Source: Nitrosospira multiformis
GTDB lineage: Bacteria; Pseudomonadota; Gammaproteobacteria; Burkholderiales; Nitrosomonadaceae
NCBI RefSeq assembly: GCF_900111585.1
Contig: NZ_FOHI01000002.1
Coordinates: 124,001 to 188,000, forward strand
Reading direction: 5' to 3'
DNA: 64,000 bases
Shown: positions 41,712 through 51,341 of the stretch, piece by piece
Position numbering within the stretch: position 1 is the stretch's first letter
Layout of the letters: each line of letters starts with the position of its first letter
Program-made: the position numbers and the translations under genes
Notes under the pieces: generated by a model
What the model was told of the DNA's origin: nothing
Seen by the model: only the letters and a program-made list of their open reading frames with translations
Database searches by the model: none

Positions 41712-44058
41712 CAAAAGGGATGTACTTCTGCAAAGGCTCCTTGCAATGTTTCGCATCGAGGCAGAGGCCCACCTGAAGGATATATCGTCGGGACTGCTCG
41801 CCCTGGAGGGAAAACCTGTAGATACCCCGGCGTTCGATATCATTGAGAACATGTTGCGGTGCGCACACAGTCTCAAAGGTGCAGCACGAGCAGTCAATTT
41901 TGCCCAAGTCGAGGAGACCTGCCGTTCTCTGGAAAATGTATTCTCCGCACTGAAAGATAAAAGCCTTGCCGTATCGTCATCGCTCATTGATCGCCTGCTT
42001 GGGACGGTCGATGCTCTAGGGACGCTCGTTTCAGGAGAGGGCAGCATGGCTGAGCGGCAAAAGCCGTTGTTGACTACAATAACCCGACAGCTCGATGAAA
42101 CGCTGAAAAGTCCCATAAAAGAAGGGCGTACGGGCTCCTCCTTATCGCAGGCCGCATCACCTTTATCTTTGCTTCCCCCCGACGAATCATCCGTAGCCCG
42201 TGCCGATGTAAGTACACATTTGCGAACCTCTACTTCGAGCCATGCATCTGCAACAATCAGAGTGCCTACCGTAAAACTTGAAAAGGTTCTGCGTCAGGTT
42301 GAGGAATTGTTGCTGCCGTGCCTGACAGCGCGACAACGGGCCAAGGAGCTAGGCGAAATCACCGCGACACTTGCCACATGGAAGAAGCAGCGCCTGCAAA
42401 TCCAGTCGGCGGTCCGCATTATTGATCGCGAGTTGACATCCAGCCTCAAGGATAGCCCCTTCCGGGGGCAACATGGGCTCCCCAAACTGCTCAAATACCT
42501 GGATGGGGAGCCGCTTCAAATGAAAGCGCTTGAGGAGCGGCTAGTGAGATTGCAGCGGACTATCGAACAAGACCAACGCGCACTTGCTGGGATGACCGAT
42601 TGCCTGATTCAGGACGTCAAAGAAATGCAATTACTGCCTTTCTCGACGCTGCTGGATATTCTGCCCCGATTCTCCCGCGAGCTGGCCCGCGAACAGGGCA
42701 AGAGCCTGGAGCTGGTGGTCAGTGGCGGCGAGGTGGAAATTGATCGGCATATTTTGGAAGAGATGAAAGACCCTCTGATCCATCTGGTACGTAATTGCAT
42801 CGACCACGGTATTGAGCAGCCCGCCGCCCGGTTAGCTAAAGGTAAGCCTTCGTCGGGAAGAATCACCTTCGCATGCTCGCAAAGCGATAGCGGTAAGGCT
42901 GAGATACGTGTAGCCGATGATGGGGGCGGAATCAATATCGGTAAATTGAAAGCTGCCGCACGCAAGCTTGGCGTAATGTCTGAGGAGGAGATGGAGCAAC
43001 TGGGTGAGTCGGAATTGCTTGCGCTTATTTTTAGATCTGGTGTAACCACCAGTCCCCTCATCACCGATATCTCTGGACGCGGGCTGGGACTCGCGATTGT
43101 ACGTGAAAAGGTTGAAGCTTTGGGCGGCAGCATCAAGGTCAAATCAAGTACTGATACCGGAACTGCTTTCCATATCTTACTGCCGTTAACGCTAACAAAT
43201 ACCCGGGGAGTTCTGGTTCATGCCGGAGGACAGCTTTTTGTTATTCCTTCAAGCAGCGTTGAGCGAGTAGTCCGAATCGCCAAAAACGAAATTCAGACAG
43301 TGAAAAATCGAGAAACCATTCTGGTAGATGAACAACCTGTTTCTCTGGTCAGGTTAAATGACATACTGGAACTAGCTCGCAATTCGGCAGAAATGGAACC
43401 CACGCACTATTTGCGAGGGATCGTTCTCAGTTCAGGCCTTGGTCGTGTTGTATTTCTCGTGGAAGAGGTTCTCGGGGAGCAAGAGGTGGTAATAAAAGCA
43501 CTCCTCCGGCCATTGAAGCGGGTAAGAAACGTCGCAGGTGTATGCATGCTGGGAACCGGGCGAGTGGTCCCGGTGCTTAACGTACCTGACCTGTTGAAAT
43601 CGGCTGTGAAAGCATCCTCGGCTACATTCATCTCTACTCAGGACTCATCGGCTGAGAAGCAGGGAACATCAAGCAAGCACTCTATTTTAGTGGTGGACGA
43701 TTCCATCACTGCTCGGACGCTGCTCAAACATATCCTGGAATCGGCAGGTTATAGTGTGACTACAGCTGTGGATGGAGTGGAGGGTTATACCGCCCTTAAA
43801 ACGGGCGCCTACAGCCTGGTAGTCTCTGATGTTGAAATGCCGCGAATGGACGGCTTTGCCCTGACAGCCAAGATACGTGCTGACAAGCAGTTGGCGGCGC
43901 TGCCGGTGGTATTGGTAACGGCATTGGATTCGCGTGATCACCGGGAGCGAGGCATCGATGTGGGAGCGAATGCATATATCGTGAAGAGCCGCTTTGACCA
44001 AAGCAATTTGCTGGAAGCGACGCGACGCCTGATCAGCATCAGCAGCATTAAGGCGTGA
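41704..44058 (+). CDS. cheA: hybrid CheA histidine kinase with C-terminal receiver (WspE-like)
   Basis: A 784-residue CheA that phosphorylates the receiver of the output protein and CheB. The Hpt domain (about 10-110) has the phosphorylated His55 in CAHSLKGAARA. After a linker, the kinase ATPase domain has the N-box HLVRNCIDHGIE, DDGGGI (G1) and SGRGLGLAIV (G2). A CheW-like domain follows (about 500-640), then a receiver domain (about 660-782) with Asp709 in SDVEMPRMDG. Hybrid CheA-REC is the WspE architecture, where the receiver acts as a phosphate sink or brake. No separate cheY lies in the operon. Confidence 0.95.
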   Translation: MPDKRDVLLQRLLAMFRIEAEAHLKDISSGLLALEGKPVDTPAFDIIENMLRCAHSLKGAARAVNFAQVEETCRSLENVFSALKDKSLAVSSSLIDRLLGTVDALGTLVSGEGSMAERQKPLLTTITRQLDETLKSPIKEGRTGSSLSQAASPLSLLPPDESSVARADVSTHLRTSTSSHASATIRVPTVKLEKVLRQVEELLLPCLTARQRAKELGEITATLATWKKQRLQIQSAVRIIDRELTSSLKDSPFRGQHGLPKLLKYLDGEPLQMKALEERLVRLQRTIEQDQRALAGMTDCLIQDVKEMQLLPFSTLLDILPRFSRELAREQGKSLELVVSGGEVEIDRHILEEMKDPLIHLVRNCIDHGIEQPAARLAKGKPSSGRITFACSQSDSGKAEIRVADDGGGINIGKLKAAARKLGVMSEEEMEQLGESELLALIFRSGVTTSPLITDISGRGLGLAIVREKVEALGGSIKVKSSTDTGTAFHILLPLTLTNTRGVLVHAGGQLFVIPSSSVERVVRIAKNEIQTVKNRETILVDEQPVSLVRLNDILELARNSAEMEPTHYLRGIVLSSGLGRVVFLVEEVLGEQEVVIKALLRPLKRVRNVAGVCMLGTGRVVPVLNVPDLLKSAVKASSATFISTQDSSAEKQGTSSKHSILVVDDSITARTLLKHILESAGYSVTTAVDGVEGYTALKTGAYSLVVSDVEMPRMDGFALTAKIRADKQLAALPVVLVTALDSRDHRERGIDVGANAYIVKSRFDQSNLLEATRRLISISSIKA

Positions 44059-44068
44059 ATTCCCTCCC

Positions 44069-45136
44069 ATGATAAACGTCCTGGTAGTGGAAGATTCACC
44101 GGTAGTGCGAGAGTTCCTCATTTACATACTCAATTCCGATCCTGATATCACTGTTATTGCGACCGCCGGTGACGGAGAAGAAGCAATCGATGCCTTGCGC
44201 AGCCATCGGCCTGACGTAATCACAATGGATATTCACATGCCGAAGCTGAATGGGGTGAAGGCCACACAGCTGATCATGGAGACACAGCCGACTCCCATTG
44301 TCATCGTGAGCGGCAGTACGGATCCGGCAGAGGTTGGGACAACATTTGATGCGATCGATGCAGGGGCACTGGCAGTGCTCCCGCGGCCGGCAGGCATCGG
44401 CCATCCGGATCACGAGGCGACCGCTCGGAAGATGATAGAGGTCGTAAAACTGATGTCAGAAGTAAAGGTGGTTCGTCGCTGGGCGCGCATGCGAGAAGCT
44501 TCTCCGGCCTCACTTTCTGTACGCGCCCCTCTGCTTAACCGTGTGGCGCAAACAAGAATTGTCGTTGTGGGTGCTTCAACGGGTGGCCCGCCTGCACTCG
44601 AGGCGATTCTTTCGTCACTCCCAAAGCATTTTCCTGTGCCTATTCTAATCGTTCAGCATATGACTGCGGGATTCATGGAAGGATTTGTCCAATGGCTAAA
44701 GAACTCGTCCAATCTTCCCATTCATATTGCAAGGCAGGGTGAGTTGCCCCTGCCGGGGCATGTTTATATAGCACCCGATGAATGCCAGATGAAGGTAGAG
44801 AATCGAGGGGAGATCGTTTTGACCAAGGACGAGCCAGAGTATGGATCAAAACCCTCAATTTCATATCTTTTTAGGTCGGTTGCCAGAGTCTACGGTCATG
44901 ATGCCGTTGCTGGCCTATTGACGGGGATGGGCCGTGATGGGGCTGACGAGTTACGTCTTCTGAAGGAGAAAGGCGCGATTACTTTCGCACAAGACAAGGA
45001 AAGTTCGGTCGTCCACGGTATGGCGGGCGAGGCGATCAGGTTAGGTGCGGCGACCATGGTTTTGCCTCTGGAAAAGATTGCCGCAGCACTAACGAATCTG
45101 GTGGCCGAACGAGGAGAAACTAAGCTTGGCGCATGA
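44069..45136 (+). CDS. cheB: CheB methylesterase response regulator (WspF-like)
   Basis: CheB removes receptor methyl groups and resets the array. The 355-residue protein has a receiver domain (1-125, Asp54 in MDIHMPKLNG). A methylesterase domain (about 160-350) follows with Ser170 in VVGASTGGPP, the His of LIVQHM and the Asp of GMGRDGADEL. All three catalytic residues are present. Loss of the equivalent WspF in Pseudomonas locks the pathway on. It overlaps the output gene by 11 bases. Confidence 0.95.
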   Translation: MINVLVVEDSPVVREFLIYILNSDPDITVIATAGDGEEAIDALRSHRPDVITMDIHMPKLNGVKATQLIMETQPTPIVIVSGSTDPAEVGTTFDAIDAGALAVLPRPAGIGHPDHEATARKMIEVVKLMSEVKVVRRWARMREASPASLSVRAPLLNRVAQTRIVVVGASTGGPPALEAILSSLPKHFPVPILIVQHMTAGFMEGFVQWLKNSSNLPIHIARQGELPLPGHVYIAPDECQMKVENRGEIVLTKDEPEYGSKPSISYLFRSVARVYGHDAVAGLLTGMGRDGADELRLLKEKGAITFAQDKESSVVHGMAGEAIRLGAATMVLPLEKIAAALTNLVAERGETKLGA

Positions 45137-48068
45137 TATTTCAACCCACAATGCCCGGAAAGTCGAGATTCTCATCGCAGAGGACAGTCCCACGCAAGCG
45201 GAAAAACTGAAGTATCTGCTGGAGGAAAACGGCTACAAAGTTACCACTGCAGGTGATGGCAAGCAGGCCCTCTCGAGGGCGCGGCAGTGCAATCCGACAT
45301 TGATTATCAGTGATGTGATGATGCCGGAGATGAATGGGTTTGCGCTATGCAGTGAAATCAAGCGGGACGCACAACTCAAGAAGATTCCAGTGATCCTGCT
45401 TACCTCGCTGGCGGATGTCAAGGATATCATCCAGGGATTGGAATCGGGGGCCGACAATTTTATCCGCAAGCCATATGACGACAGATATCTTCTTGATCGT
45501 ATTGACTATCTGCTGATGAGCCATGAGCTGCGCAAGAGTCAGAAGATGCAAATGGGAATGCAGATTTATCTGGGCGGGCAAAAACATTTCATCACCAGTG
45601 AGCGGCAGCAGATCGTGGATTTATTGATTTCAGTTTATGAGGATGCGGTTCGCCTCAACGCTGAACTGAATACGCGACAACTTGAGCTGACGCACTCGAA
45701 TCGCTTGCTCAATGGACTGTATCGAATGGCGGAAGGCTTGAACCAGGCAGCAACCGAGTGCGAGGTCAGCGAAAAAGCGCTGGAGTACGCCATGATGTTG
45801 CCTGGAGTCCAGGCGGGATGGCTTTATTTATGGAATACCGATGGTCTGAGTTTAGCAGGCTCACGAAACGTACCCGCATCAGTAAGTGCTGATGGCTTGA
45901 ACATATCATGCAATTGCCTGCGCCTTTTGCTCGCCGGGGAACTCGGCAATACCCCTAAAATTTTAAACTGCGAGCGCCTCTTCTCAAGCGGAGGCAAGGG
46001 TTCTTGCCACCATATCACCATACCGATGTGGAGTGGCAGCAAGAACCAGGGCGTGATGAATCTCCTGAACTTGGAACAGGATGAGTTCAGGGAGAATGAG
46101 TTGGACACATTCTACGGGATTGGGCAGCAGGTAAGCGTTGCGCTGGAGCGTGCCCGATTGCATGAACATATGGAAAAGTTGGTGGGGGAGCGTACTGCGG
46201 CGTTAACAGCGGAGATCGCTCAGCGCAAGGAATATGAAGCGAGAGTAGTCCGGCTCAACCGCTTATATAGCGTGTTAAGTGGTATCAATACAGCCATTGT
46301 GCGTGTCCGTGAAATACAGGAGCTTTTCAATGAGGCATGCCGTATTGCAGTCGTTCACGGTGGATTCGCTTTCGCTTGGATCGGAATGCTGGGGGGAAAT
46401 ACGAGAATAATTGCACCAGTGGCTAAGATGGGGCAAGGAAATGATGAGCTGTTCCAACTCAACCTATCTCTGATGAGTGCGCCGGAAGGAGCTCCGCTGG
46501 TAGAGGATTTAATCACACATTTCAAGCCGTTCATTTGCAATGATCTCATTGCCGATAAGCGCATGGAGGGTTTGCATAACGCAGCGCTGGCTCACGATTA
46601 TCTTTCCATGGCGATCTTGCCCCTGGTTCTCGATGGGCAACTCGTCGGCACTCTGACTCTCTATACTCCCGAGACAGGGTTTTTCGACGAGGAGGAAATT
46701 GCTTTGCTAGTAGAAATGGCAGGCGATATTTCGTTTGCAATGGATCACCTGAAAAAAGAGGAGCGCATCAATTATCTGGCTTTCTTCGACGCTGTGACCG
46801 AGCTCCCGAACCGGGCGTTATTTCTAGACCGGGTTAATCAGCGGATCAAGATGGTTTCTTCCGGTCACGAGATGCTTTCCGTAATTGTCCTGGACATCGA
46901 ACGGTTCAGCAGTATTAATGAATCGTTCGGCCATGGGGCGGGCGACAGTCTACTCCGCCAACTTGCAAAGCGGCTGAAGCAACTGCTTTCAGAAGCAGAC
47001 ATTCTGGCCCATCTTTCCGCCGATTATTTCGCTATCGCCAGAAAACATGAAGAGGAAAGCATCGACATCGTCCATATGCTAGAAAAGCTTCTGTTCGAGG
47101 TTCAGAACGAGCCCTTTTTAATTAATGGGCAGGAACTGTGGGTTTCCGCCAGGGCGGGAGCTTCGTTCTTTCCTAGCGACGGCCTGGATACTGATACGCT
47201 CTTGAGAAATGCTGAAACAGCGCTAAAGAAGGCCAAGCATTCTTCCGACAAGCATTTGTTTTATGCTCCCGAATTTCATGCACGGGTTAAAGAAAAACTG
47301 AAACTCGAGATCAAGCTGCGTCAGGCGTTGGAGCAGGAACAATTGGTGCTGTACTACCAACCCAAAGTTGATTTGAAGAGTGGGCAAATAAGCGGACTCG
47401 AGGCACTGATGCGCTGGCACGATCCGGAAAGCGCCATGGTACTTTCACCGCTGCACTTCATTCCCTTACTTGAAGAAACGGGAATGATTCTTGACGCGGG
47501 CCGGTGGGCGCTGCGCAAAGCGATATCGGATGCAAATAAATGGAAAGCCATGAGTTTAAATCCACCGAGAATTGCTATCAATGTTTCTCCCGTTCAGTTA
47601 CGGCAGAAGGATTTTGTCGATATGGTGGCAAATGTGGTAAGTGACGCGGGAGATCAAGCTGCGTTCCAGCTTGAGATCACGGAAAGTGTAATCATGCACG
47701 ATATCAAAGCCAATATCGAGAAGCTCAATCTCATCCAGGATATGGGTATCGAGCTTGCGATAGACGATTTCGGTACTGGTTATTCTTCGCTCAGTTATAT
47801 CGCCAAATTGCCCGTCAATGTCTTGAAAATTGATCGCGCTTTCATCAGCGATATGAATATCAATCCAGACAATCTCACCATTGTTTCTGGAATCATATCC
47901 CTGGCACATTCGTTGCATTTGCGTGTTGTTGCCGAGGGGGTGGAAACGGTTGAGCAAGCCGAGCTTTTGCGAAGCCTCGAATGTGAGGAGATGCAGGGCT
48001 ATCTCTTTAGTCCCGCCGTCACAGCGACCAAGATAATAGAGTTTCTACACCAGAAGAAATCTCTTTAA
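45126..48068 (+). CDS. REC-GAF-GAF-GGDEF(degenerate)-EAL output response regulator
   Basis: A 980-residue response regulator in the WspR position, but with a different output. Translation starts at TTG 45126 with GAGGAG upstream. The receiver (about 14-130) has Asp63 in SDVMMPEMNG. Two GAF-like domains follow (about 195-345 and 375-540). The GGDEF domain has SADYF at 631-635 where the active sequence should be, so cyclase activity is unlikely; it may still bind GTP. The EAL domain is complete: EALMRW (759-761 EAL), EITESV, DDFGTGYSS, KIDRAFI and AEGVETVEQ. The predicted output is therefore phospho-controlled c-di-GMP hydrolysis. No membrane helix is seen. Confidence 0.93.
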   Translation: MAHDISTHNARKVEILIAEDSPTQAEKLKYLLEENGYKVTTAGDGKQALSRARQCNPTLIISDVMMPEMNGFALCSEIKRDAQLKKIPVILLTSLADVKDIIQGLESGADNFIRKPYDDRYLLDRIDYLLMSHELRKSQKMQMGMQIYLGGQKHFITSERQQIVDLLISVYEDAVRLNAELNTRQLELTHSNRLLNGLYRMAEGLNQAATECEVSEKALEYAMMLPGVQAGWLYLWNTDGLSLAGSRNVPASVSADGLNISCNCLRLLLAGELGNTPKILNCERLFSSGGKGSCHHITIPMWSGSKNQGVMNLLNLEQDEFRENELDTFYGIGQQVSVALERARLHEHMEKLVGERTAALTAEIAQRKEYEARVVRLNRLYSVLSGINTAIVRVREIQELFNEACRIAVVHGGFAFAWIGMLGGNTRIIAPVAKMGQGNDELFQLNLSLMSAPEGAPLVEDLITHFKPFICNDLIADKRMEGLHNAALAHDYLSMAILPLVLDGQLVGTLTLYTPETGFFDEEEIALLVEMAGDISFAMDHLKKEERINYLAFFDAVTELPNRALFLDRVNQRIKMVSSGHEMLSVIVLDIERFSSINESFGHGAGDSLLRQLAKRLKQLLSEADILAHLSADYFAIARKHEEESIDIVHMLEKLLFEVQNEPFLINGQELWVSARAGASFFPSDGLDTDTLLRNAETALKKAKHSSDKHLFYAPEFHARVKEKLKLEIKLRQALEQEQLVLYYQPKVDLKSGQISGLEALMRWHDPESAMVLSPLHFIPLLEETGMILDAGRWALRKAISDANKWKAMSLNPPRIAINVSPVQLRQKDFVDMVANVVSDAGDQAAFQLEITESVIMHDIKANIEKLNLIQDMGIELAIDDFGTGYSSLSYIAKLPVNVLKIDRAFISDMNINPDNLTIVSGIISLAHSLHLRVVAEGVETVEQAELLRSLECEEMQGYLFSPAVTATKIIEFLHQKKSL

Positions 48069-48169
48069 ATGGATGATGACAGCGGGTCTTTGTATTTGCA
48101 CCCGCTCTAACCCTTCCAGCAGCAGTAGGAGATGGAGTTGTTTCCGTCTGGAATAATCCCAGCATAACC

Positions 48170-48399
48170 TTGATGAGAGCCAGGACGTCTTCCTCATTAT
48201 CCAGATTTATGCAAAAGCTGGAGAGAAACGAATTTGTTCTCTACTATCAGCCGCAGATGGATAGCGCGGGATTATGGGAGCCGAAGCGCCTGTGCGATGG
48301 CAACATCCTCGGCGCGGCCTTTTGCTTCCCACCGAGTTCATTCCCCAAGCCGAGGAAACTGGGCAGATTCTTCCTTTAGGGAATTCTGACGTCCAATGA
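48170..48399 (+). pseudogene. frameshifted fragment of an EAL-domain gene
   Basis: One frame reads [14 protein letters not shown], the start of an EAL domain. From about 48274 a second frame continues [14 protein letters not shown], then [19 protein letters not shown]. Joined, they make the first 60 residues of an EAL domain with EAL changed to EAP and a frameshift near 48270. It is not a recent copy of the intact EAL gene just upstream, because the residues differ throughout. The rest of the gene is gone. Upstream, 48069-48169 shows only a 7-base hairpin at 48078-48103 without a T run. Confidence 0.8.
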
Positions 48400-48413
48400 T
48401 TTTTGCAACCCCG

Positions 48414-49154
48414 CTATAGATTCACACTTCGTCCCCCATCCACGGCAATGATCTGGCCAGTGATGTAAGGCGCATCTGCAATCAGGAAAGCAACGGTCCG
48501 GGCAATATCATCCGGCTCACCCGTCCGTTTCAGCAGCGTCCTGTCAATGATGCGCTGACGCGATGCTTCATCCGCCCATTCGCCCGCTTCTGGCCACAGG
48601 ATGGGGCCGGGTGAGATGCCATTTACCCGGACTTCCGGCGCAAGTTCCTGCGCCAGCGATCGGGTCAGCGAGGCAAGCCCCCCCTTGGCGGCGTTGTATA
48701 CCACGTAATTCTTGAGCGGCCATTCCGAATGAATGTCCACGATATTGACGATGCAGCCGTGCTGTTTTCTTAATTGGGAGACCGCCGCCTGGGATAGAAA
48801 CAGGGGGGCTTTCAGGTTGCTTCCCATCAGATCGTCCCACATGTCAGCAGTGATTTCGCCTAATGGAGTTGGAAAAAAGCTGGAGGCATTGTTGACCAGC
48901 GCATCCAGCTTCCCGAACTGTTCTACAGTTTCAGCTACCAGTTGCGGCAGGCGTGCAATATCCAGCAGGTCGGCTTGTACGAGGGCGACTGAACCGGGCC
49001 GCGTCTGGTTCAGTTCGGCCTGCAATGTCTGCGCCTCCCCGATCGAGCTTCTGTAATGCACGGCCAGATTTGCTCCTTGTGAGTGCAGGCGGCGGCAGGT
49101 GGCGGCGCCCACGCGCCTTGCTCCCCCTGTGACGAGTATCACTTTCCCTTGCAT
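48414..49154 (-). CDS. short-chain dehydrogenase, pteridine reductase-like
   Basis: A 246-residue NADPH-dependent SDR. Family members reduce dihydropteridines or dihydrofolate. The cofactor loop is VTGGARRVGAATCRRLH with HYRSS, which suits NADPH. LVNNASSFFPTPLGE and the catalytic YNAAKGGL (YxxxK) follow; Asp in NIVDIHSEWPL replaces the usual Ser, as in pteridine reductases. PGPILWPE also fits that subgroup. The C-terminus ITGQIIAVDGGRSVNL is standard. It is divergent from the MidA-type gene. Bacteria often use such an enzyme as a backup for folate or pterin recycling. Confidence 0.82.
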   Translation of the reverse strand: MQGKVILVTGGARRVGAATCRRLHSQGANLAVHYRSSIGEAQTLQAELNQTRPGSVALVQADLLDIARLPQLVAETVEQFGKLDALVNNASSFFPTPLGEITADMWDDLMGSNLKAPLFLSQAAVSQLRKQHGCIVNIVDIHSEWPLKNYVVYNAAKGGLASLTRSLAQELAPEVRVNGISPGPILWPEAGEWADEASRQRIIDRTLLKRTGEPDDIARTVAFLIADAPYITGQIIAVDGGRSVNL

Positions 49155-49308
49155 CGCTATCTCCTCTACACTTGCGGATTGATTCGATTTTTTATAACGG
49201 GAAACCGGCCGCCAGGAGCAGGTTACGAGAGTGTCTGCCTCAAAAGAGGGACTCAGATACCGCTGCTATCTGCTGGCCGAATCAACAGTAAAGCGTAGCA
49301 TAGCGCCA

Positions 49309-50505
49309 ATGCAGCCACAGCCGCCATTTCCTTTACCGAGTGAAGCAGCGATCGAGCATAGCCGCGCACTGATAGAACTCATTCATGAGGAAATCAGTGC
49401 CGCTGGTGGCTGGATTTCATTCGAGCATTACATGAGGCTGGTGTTGTACGCGCCGGGCATGGGTTATTACAGCGCTGGTCCCGCCAAATTCGGCCAGGAA
49501 GGCGATTTCGTCACTGCACCCGAAATTTCTCCGCTGTTTGGCAGGACTGTGGCGCGACAGGCCAGGCAGATACTCGAGTTGACGGATGATGGCAGCGGTA
49601 TTCTCGAATTTGGTGCCGGGACAGGTAAGCTGGCGCTCGATCTGTTGGTTGAACTGGAAAAACTCGGGCGTCTGCCACAGCAGTATTTCATTCTCGAAGT
49701 CAGCGCGGAACTCCAGCAGCGTCAACGGCAGTTGCTTGAACAGTTCGCGCCGCATCTCGCCTCACGCGTCTTTTGGCTGAAGCATTTGCCGGAGCAGTTC
49801 AACGGTCTGATACTGGCGAATGAGGTGCTCGACGCCATGCCGGTGCACCTGATCGCGTGGCGTGGCACCACAGTGTACGAGCGCGGTGTTTCCTCCGGCG
49901 GCAATGAGTTTATCTGGAGTGAACGCCTTCTTGCAGAAGGATTGCTTTTCGAAGCGGCGCGGGAACTGGCGGATCGAATTCGTTCCGGGGGTAAGGAAGG
50001 TGAATATGTCAGTGAAATCTGCCTGGAGGCACGCAGACTCACTGCAAGTCTCGGCAAGATGCTGCAACGAGGGGCGATCCTGCTGATCGATTACGGATTC
50101 GGCCGGGATGAGTATTATCATCCTCAGCGCAGGCAGGGAACATTAATGTGTCATTACCGTCACCACGCCCATGACAATCCGTTTTACCTACCAGGTCTGC
50201 AGGATATAACCAGCCATGTCGATTTCAGCTCCGTTGCCAGTTCGGGCATCGAAGCGGGCCTGCAGTTACTGGGCTATACGACGCAGGCACACTTTCTCAT
50301 CAATTGCGGAATAACGGAAATTCTGGGGGAGACACCTGCCGCGCACGCAAAGGACTATTTGCCGCTGGCAAACCAAGTGCAGAAACTGGTGAGCCCGGCT
50401 GAGATGGGGGAGTTGTTCAAGGTTATGCTCCTGGGTAAAGGGATAGGCAATAATCATCCACCTCCTGTCGGCTTTACGGGCGGTGACAAGAGCCGCCTGC
50501 TATAG
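49309..50505 (+). CDS. SAM-dependent methyltransferase, MidA/DUF185 family
   Basis: A 398-residue protein (ATG 49309, matching the usual MQP...PP start; a GTG at 49231 would add 26 residues). The family includes mitochondrial NDUFAF7, which methylates an arginine of complex I; the bacterial substrate is not known. Motifs are MRLVLYAPGMGYYSAG, KFGQEGDFVTAPEISPLFG, LEFGAGTGKLALDLL (SAM site near residue 100) and LANEVLDAMPVHL. IDYGFGRDEYYHPQR and TLMCHYRHHAHDNP near residue 280 complete the set. The gene stands alone, divergent from the SDR. Confidence 0.88.
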   Translation: MQPQPPFPLPSEAAIEHSRALIELIHEEISAAGGWISFEHYMRLVLYAPGMGYYSAGPAKFGQEGDFVTAPEISPLFGRTVARQARQILELTDDGSGILEFGAGTGKLALDLLVELEKLGRLPQQYFILEVSAELQQRQRQLLEQFAPHLASRVFWLKHLPEQFNGLILANEVLDAMPVHLIAWRGTTVYERGVSSGGNEFIWSERLLAEGLLFEAARELADRIRSGGKEGEYVSEICLEARRLTASLGKMLQRGAILLIDYGFGRDEYYHPQRRQGTLMCHYRHHAHDNPFYLPGLQDITSHVDFSSVASSGIEAGLQLLGYTTQAHFLINCGITEILGETPAAHAKDYLPLANQVQKLVSPAEMGELFKVMLLGKGIGNNHPPPVGFTGGDKSRLL

Positions 50506-50567
50506 AAGGTTCTAACATAGTGGACCAGCTTCACATCGCTCTCGGCTTTTCTTTTCATATGGCATGC

Positions 50568-50573
50568 TATGAT
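50568..50573 (+). promoter_or_regulatory. possible extended -10 element before the CBS gene
   Basis: TGCTATGAT places an extended -10 hexamer TATGAT at 50568-50573, 59 bases before the CBS-protein start. The -35 region is weak, so this is tentative. Confidence 0.3.
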
Positions 50574-50631
50574 TGGATGAGTCCGATAAAGAAATTGCAT
50601 GCTTTGAAAACCGAGGTGGGAGGGTTGATCC

Positions 50632-51075
50632 ATGACGACTGTAAAGGAATTACTGGAAGGCAAAGGATACCAAGTCGCAAGTATCGAGCCGGATAAATCG
50701 GTATATGAGGCCATGCACTTGATGGCGGCGAAAAATATCGGCGCGTTGCTGGTGCTGCACCAGGGAAAACTGGTGGGCATTTTTACCGAGAGAGATTATT
50801 CCCGCAAGGCATACAGCCTGGATCGGCTCGCGAAAGATATCCAGGTGAAAGAACTCATGACCGCGCAGGTGGCGTATGTGAGCCCGGATTATTCCACCGA
50901 GGATTGCATGGCATTGGTGACTAAAACGCGAGTTCGCCACTTGCCCGTGCTGGAGGATGGTAAAGTCATGGGCATCATCTCCATCGGCGACCTGGTCAAG
51001 GATGCGATCTCGGGCCGTGAATTTATCATCGACCAGCTCGAGCGTTATATATACGGGACACGCGGCCCGGAATAA
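50632..51075 (+). CDS. two-CBS-domain protein
   Basis: A 147-residue protein of two CBS domains (about 8-65 and 75-135). Such pairs bind adenine nucleotides or other ligands and usually regulate a partner. The motifs IGALLVLHQGKLVGIFTERDY and VRHLPVLEDGKVMGIISIGDLVK are diagnostic. No enzymatic domain is fused. The ribosome site GGGAGGG is about 10 bases before the ATG. It is followed by a 266-base gap before glcF with no supported gene. Confidence 0.92.
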   Translation: MTTVKELLEGKGYQVASIEPDKSVYEAMHLMAAKNIGALLVLHQGKLVGIFTERDYSRKAYSLDRLAKDIQVKELMTAQVAYVSPDYSTEDCMALVTKTRVRHLPVLEDGKVMGIISIGDLVKDAISGREFIIDQLERYIYGTRGPE

Positions 51076-51341
51076 GCCATATTGTACTACTCCTTGATAT
51101 TACCCCTCTGCGACTTCGATCCAGGATCCAGTGACTACTCCGCCTCGATGAAACGCTGTTCCCCATTCGATCGACAAGTACGATTTCGAGAGTATGCGTC
51201 CTGCTCTCCTGAAGATTTTGCCTTGATCTGCGTCCTGCCATGGGAGTGGGCGTGTGAATATTGGCACGAATCTTCTTTTCGTCCTCCCAGGTAAAATTTT
51301 TTTGAATTTGAACGGCTCTGACAAAAGCAGGTCTACTGTCC

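Noticed and set aside
48078-48103. 7-base hairpin after the output gene
   Set aside because: A 12-base loop and no T run; too weak to call a terminator.
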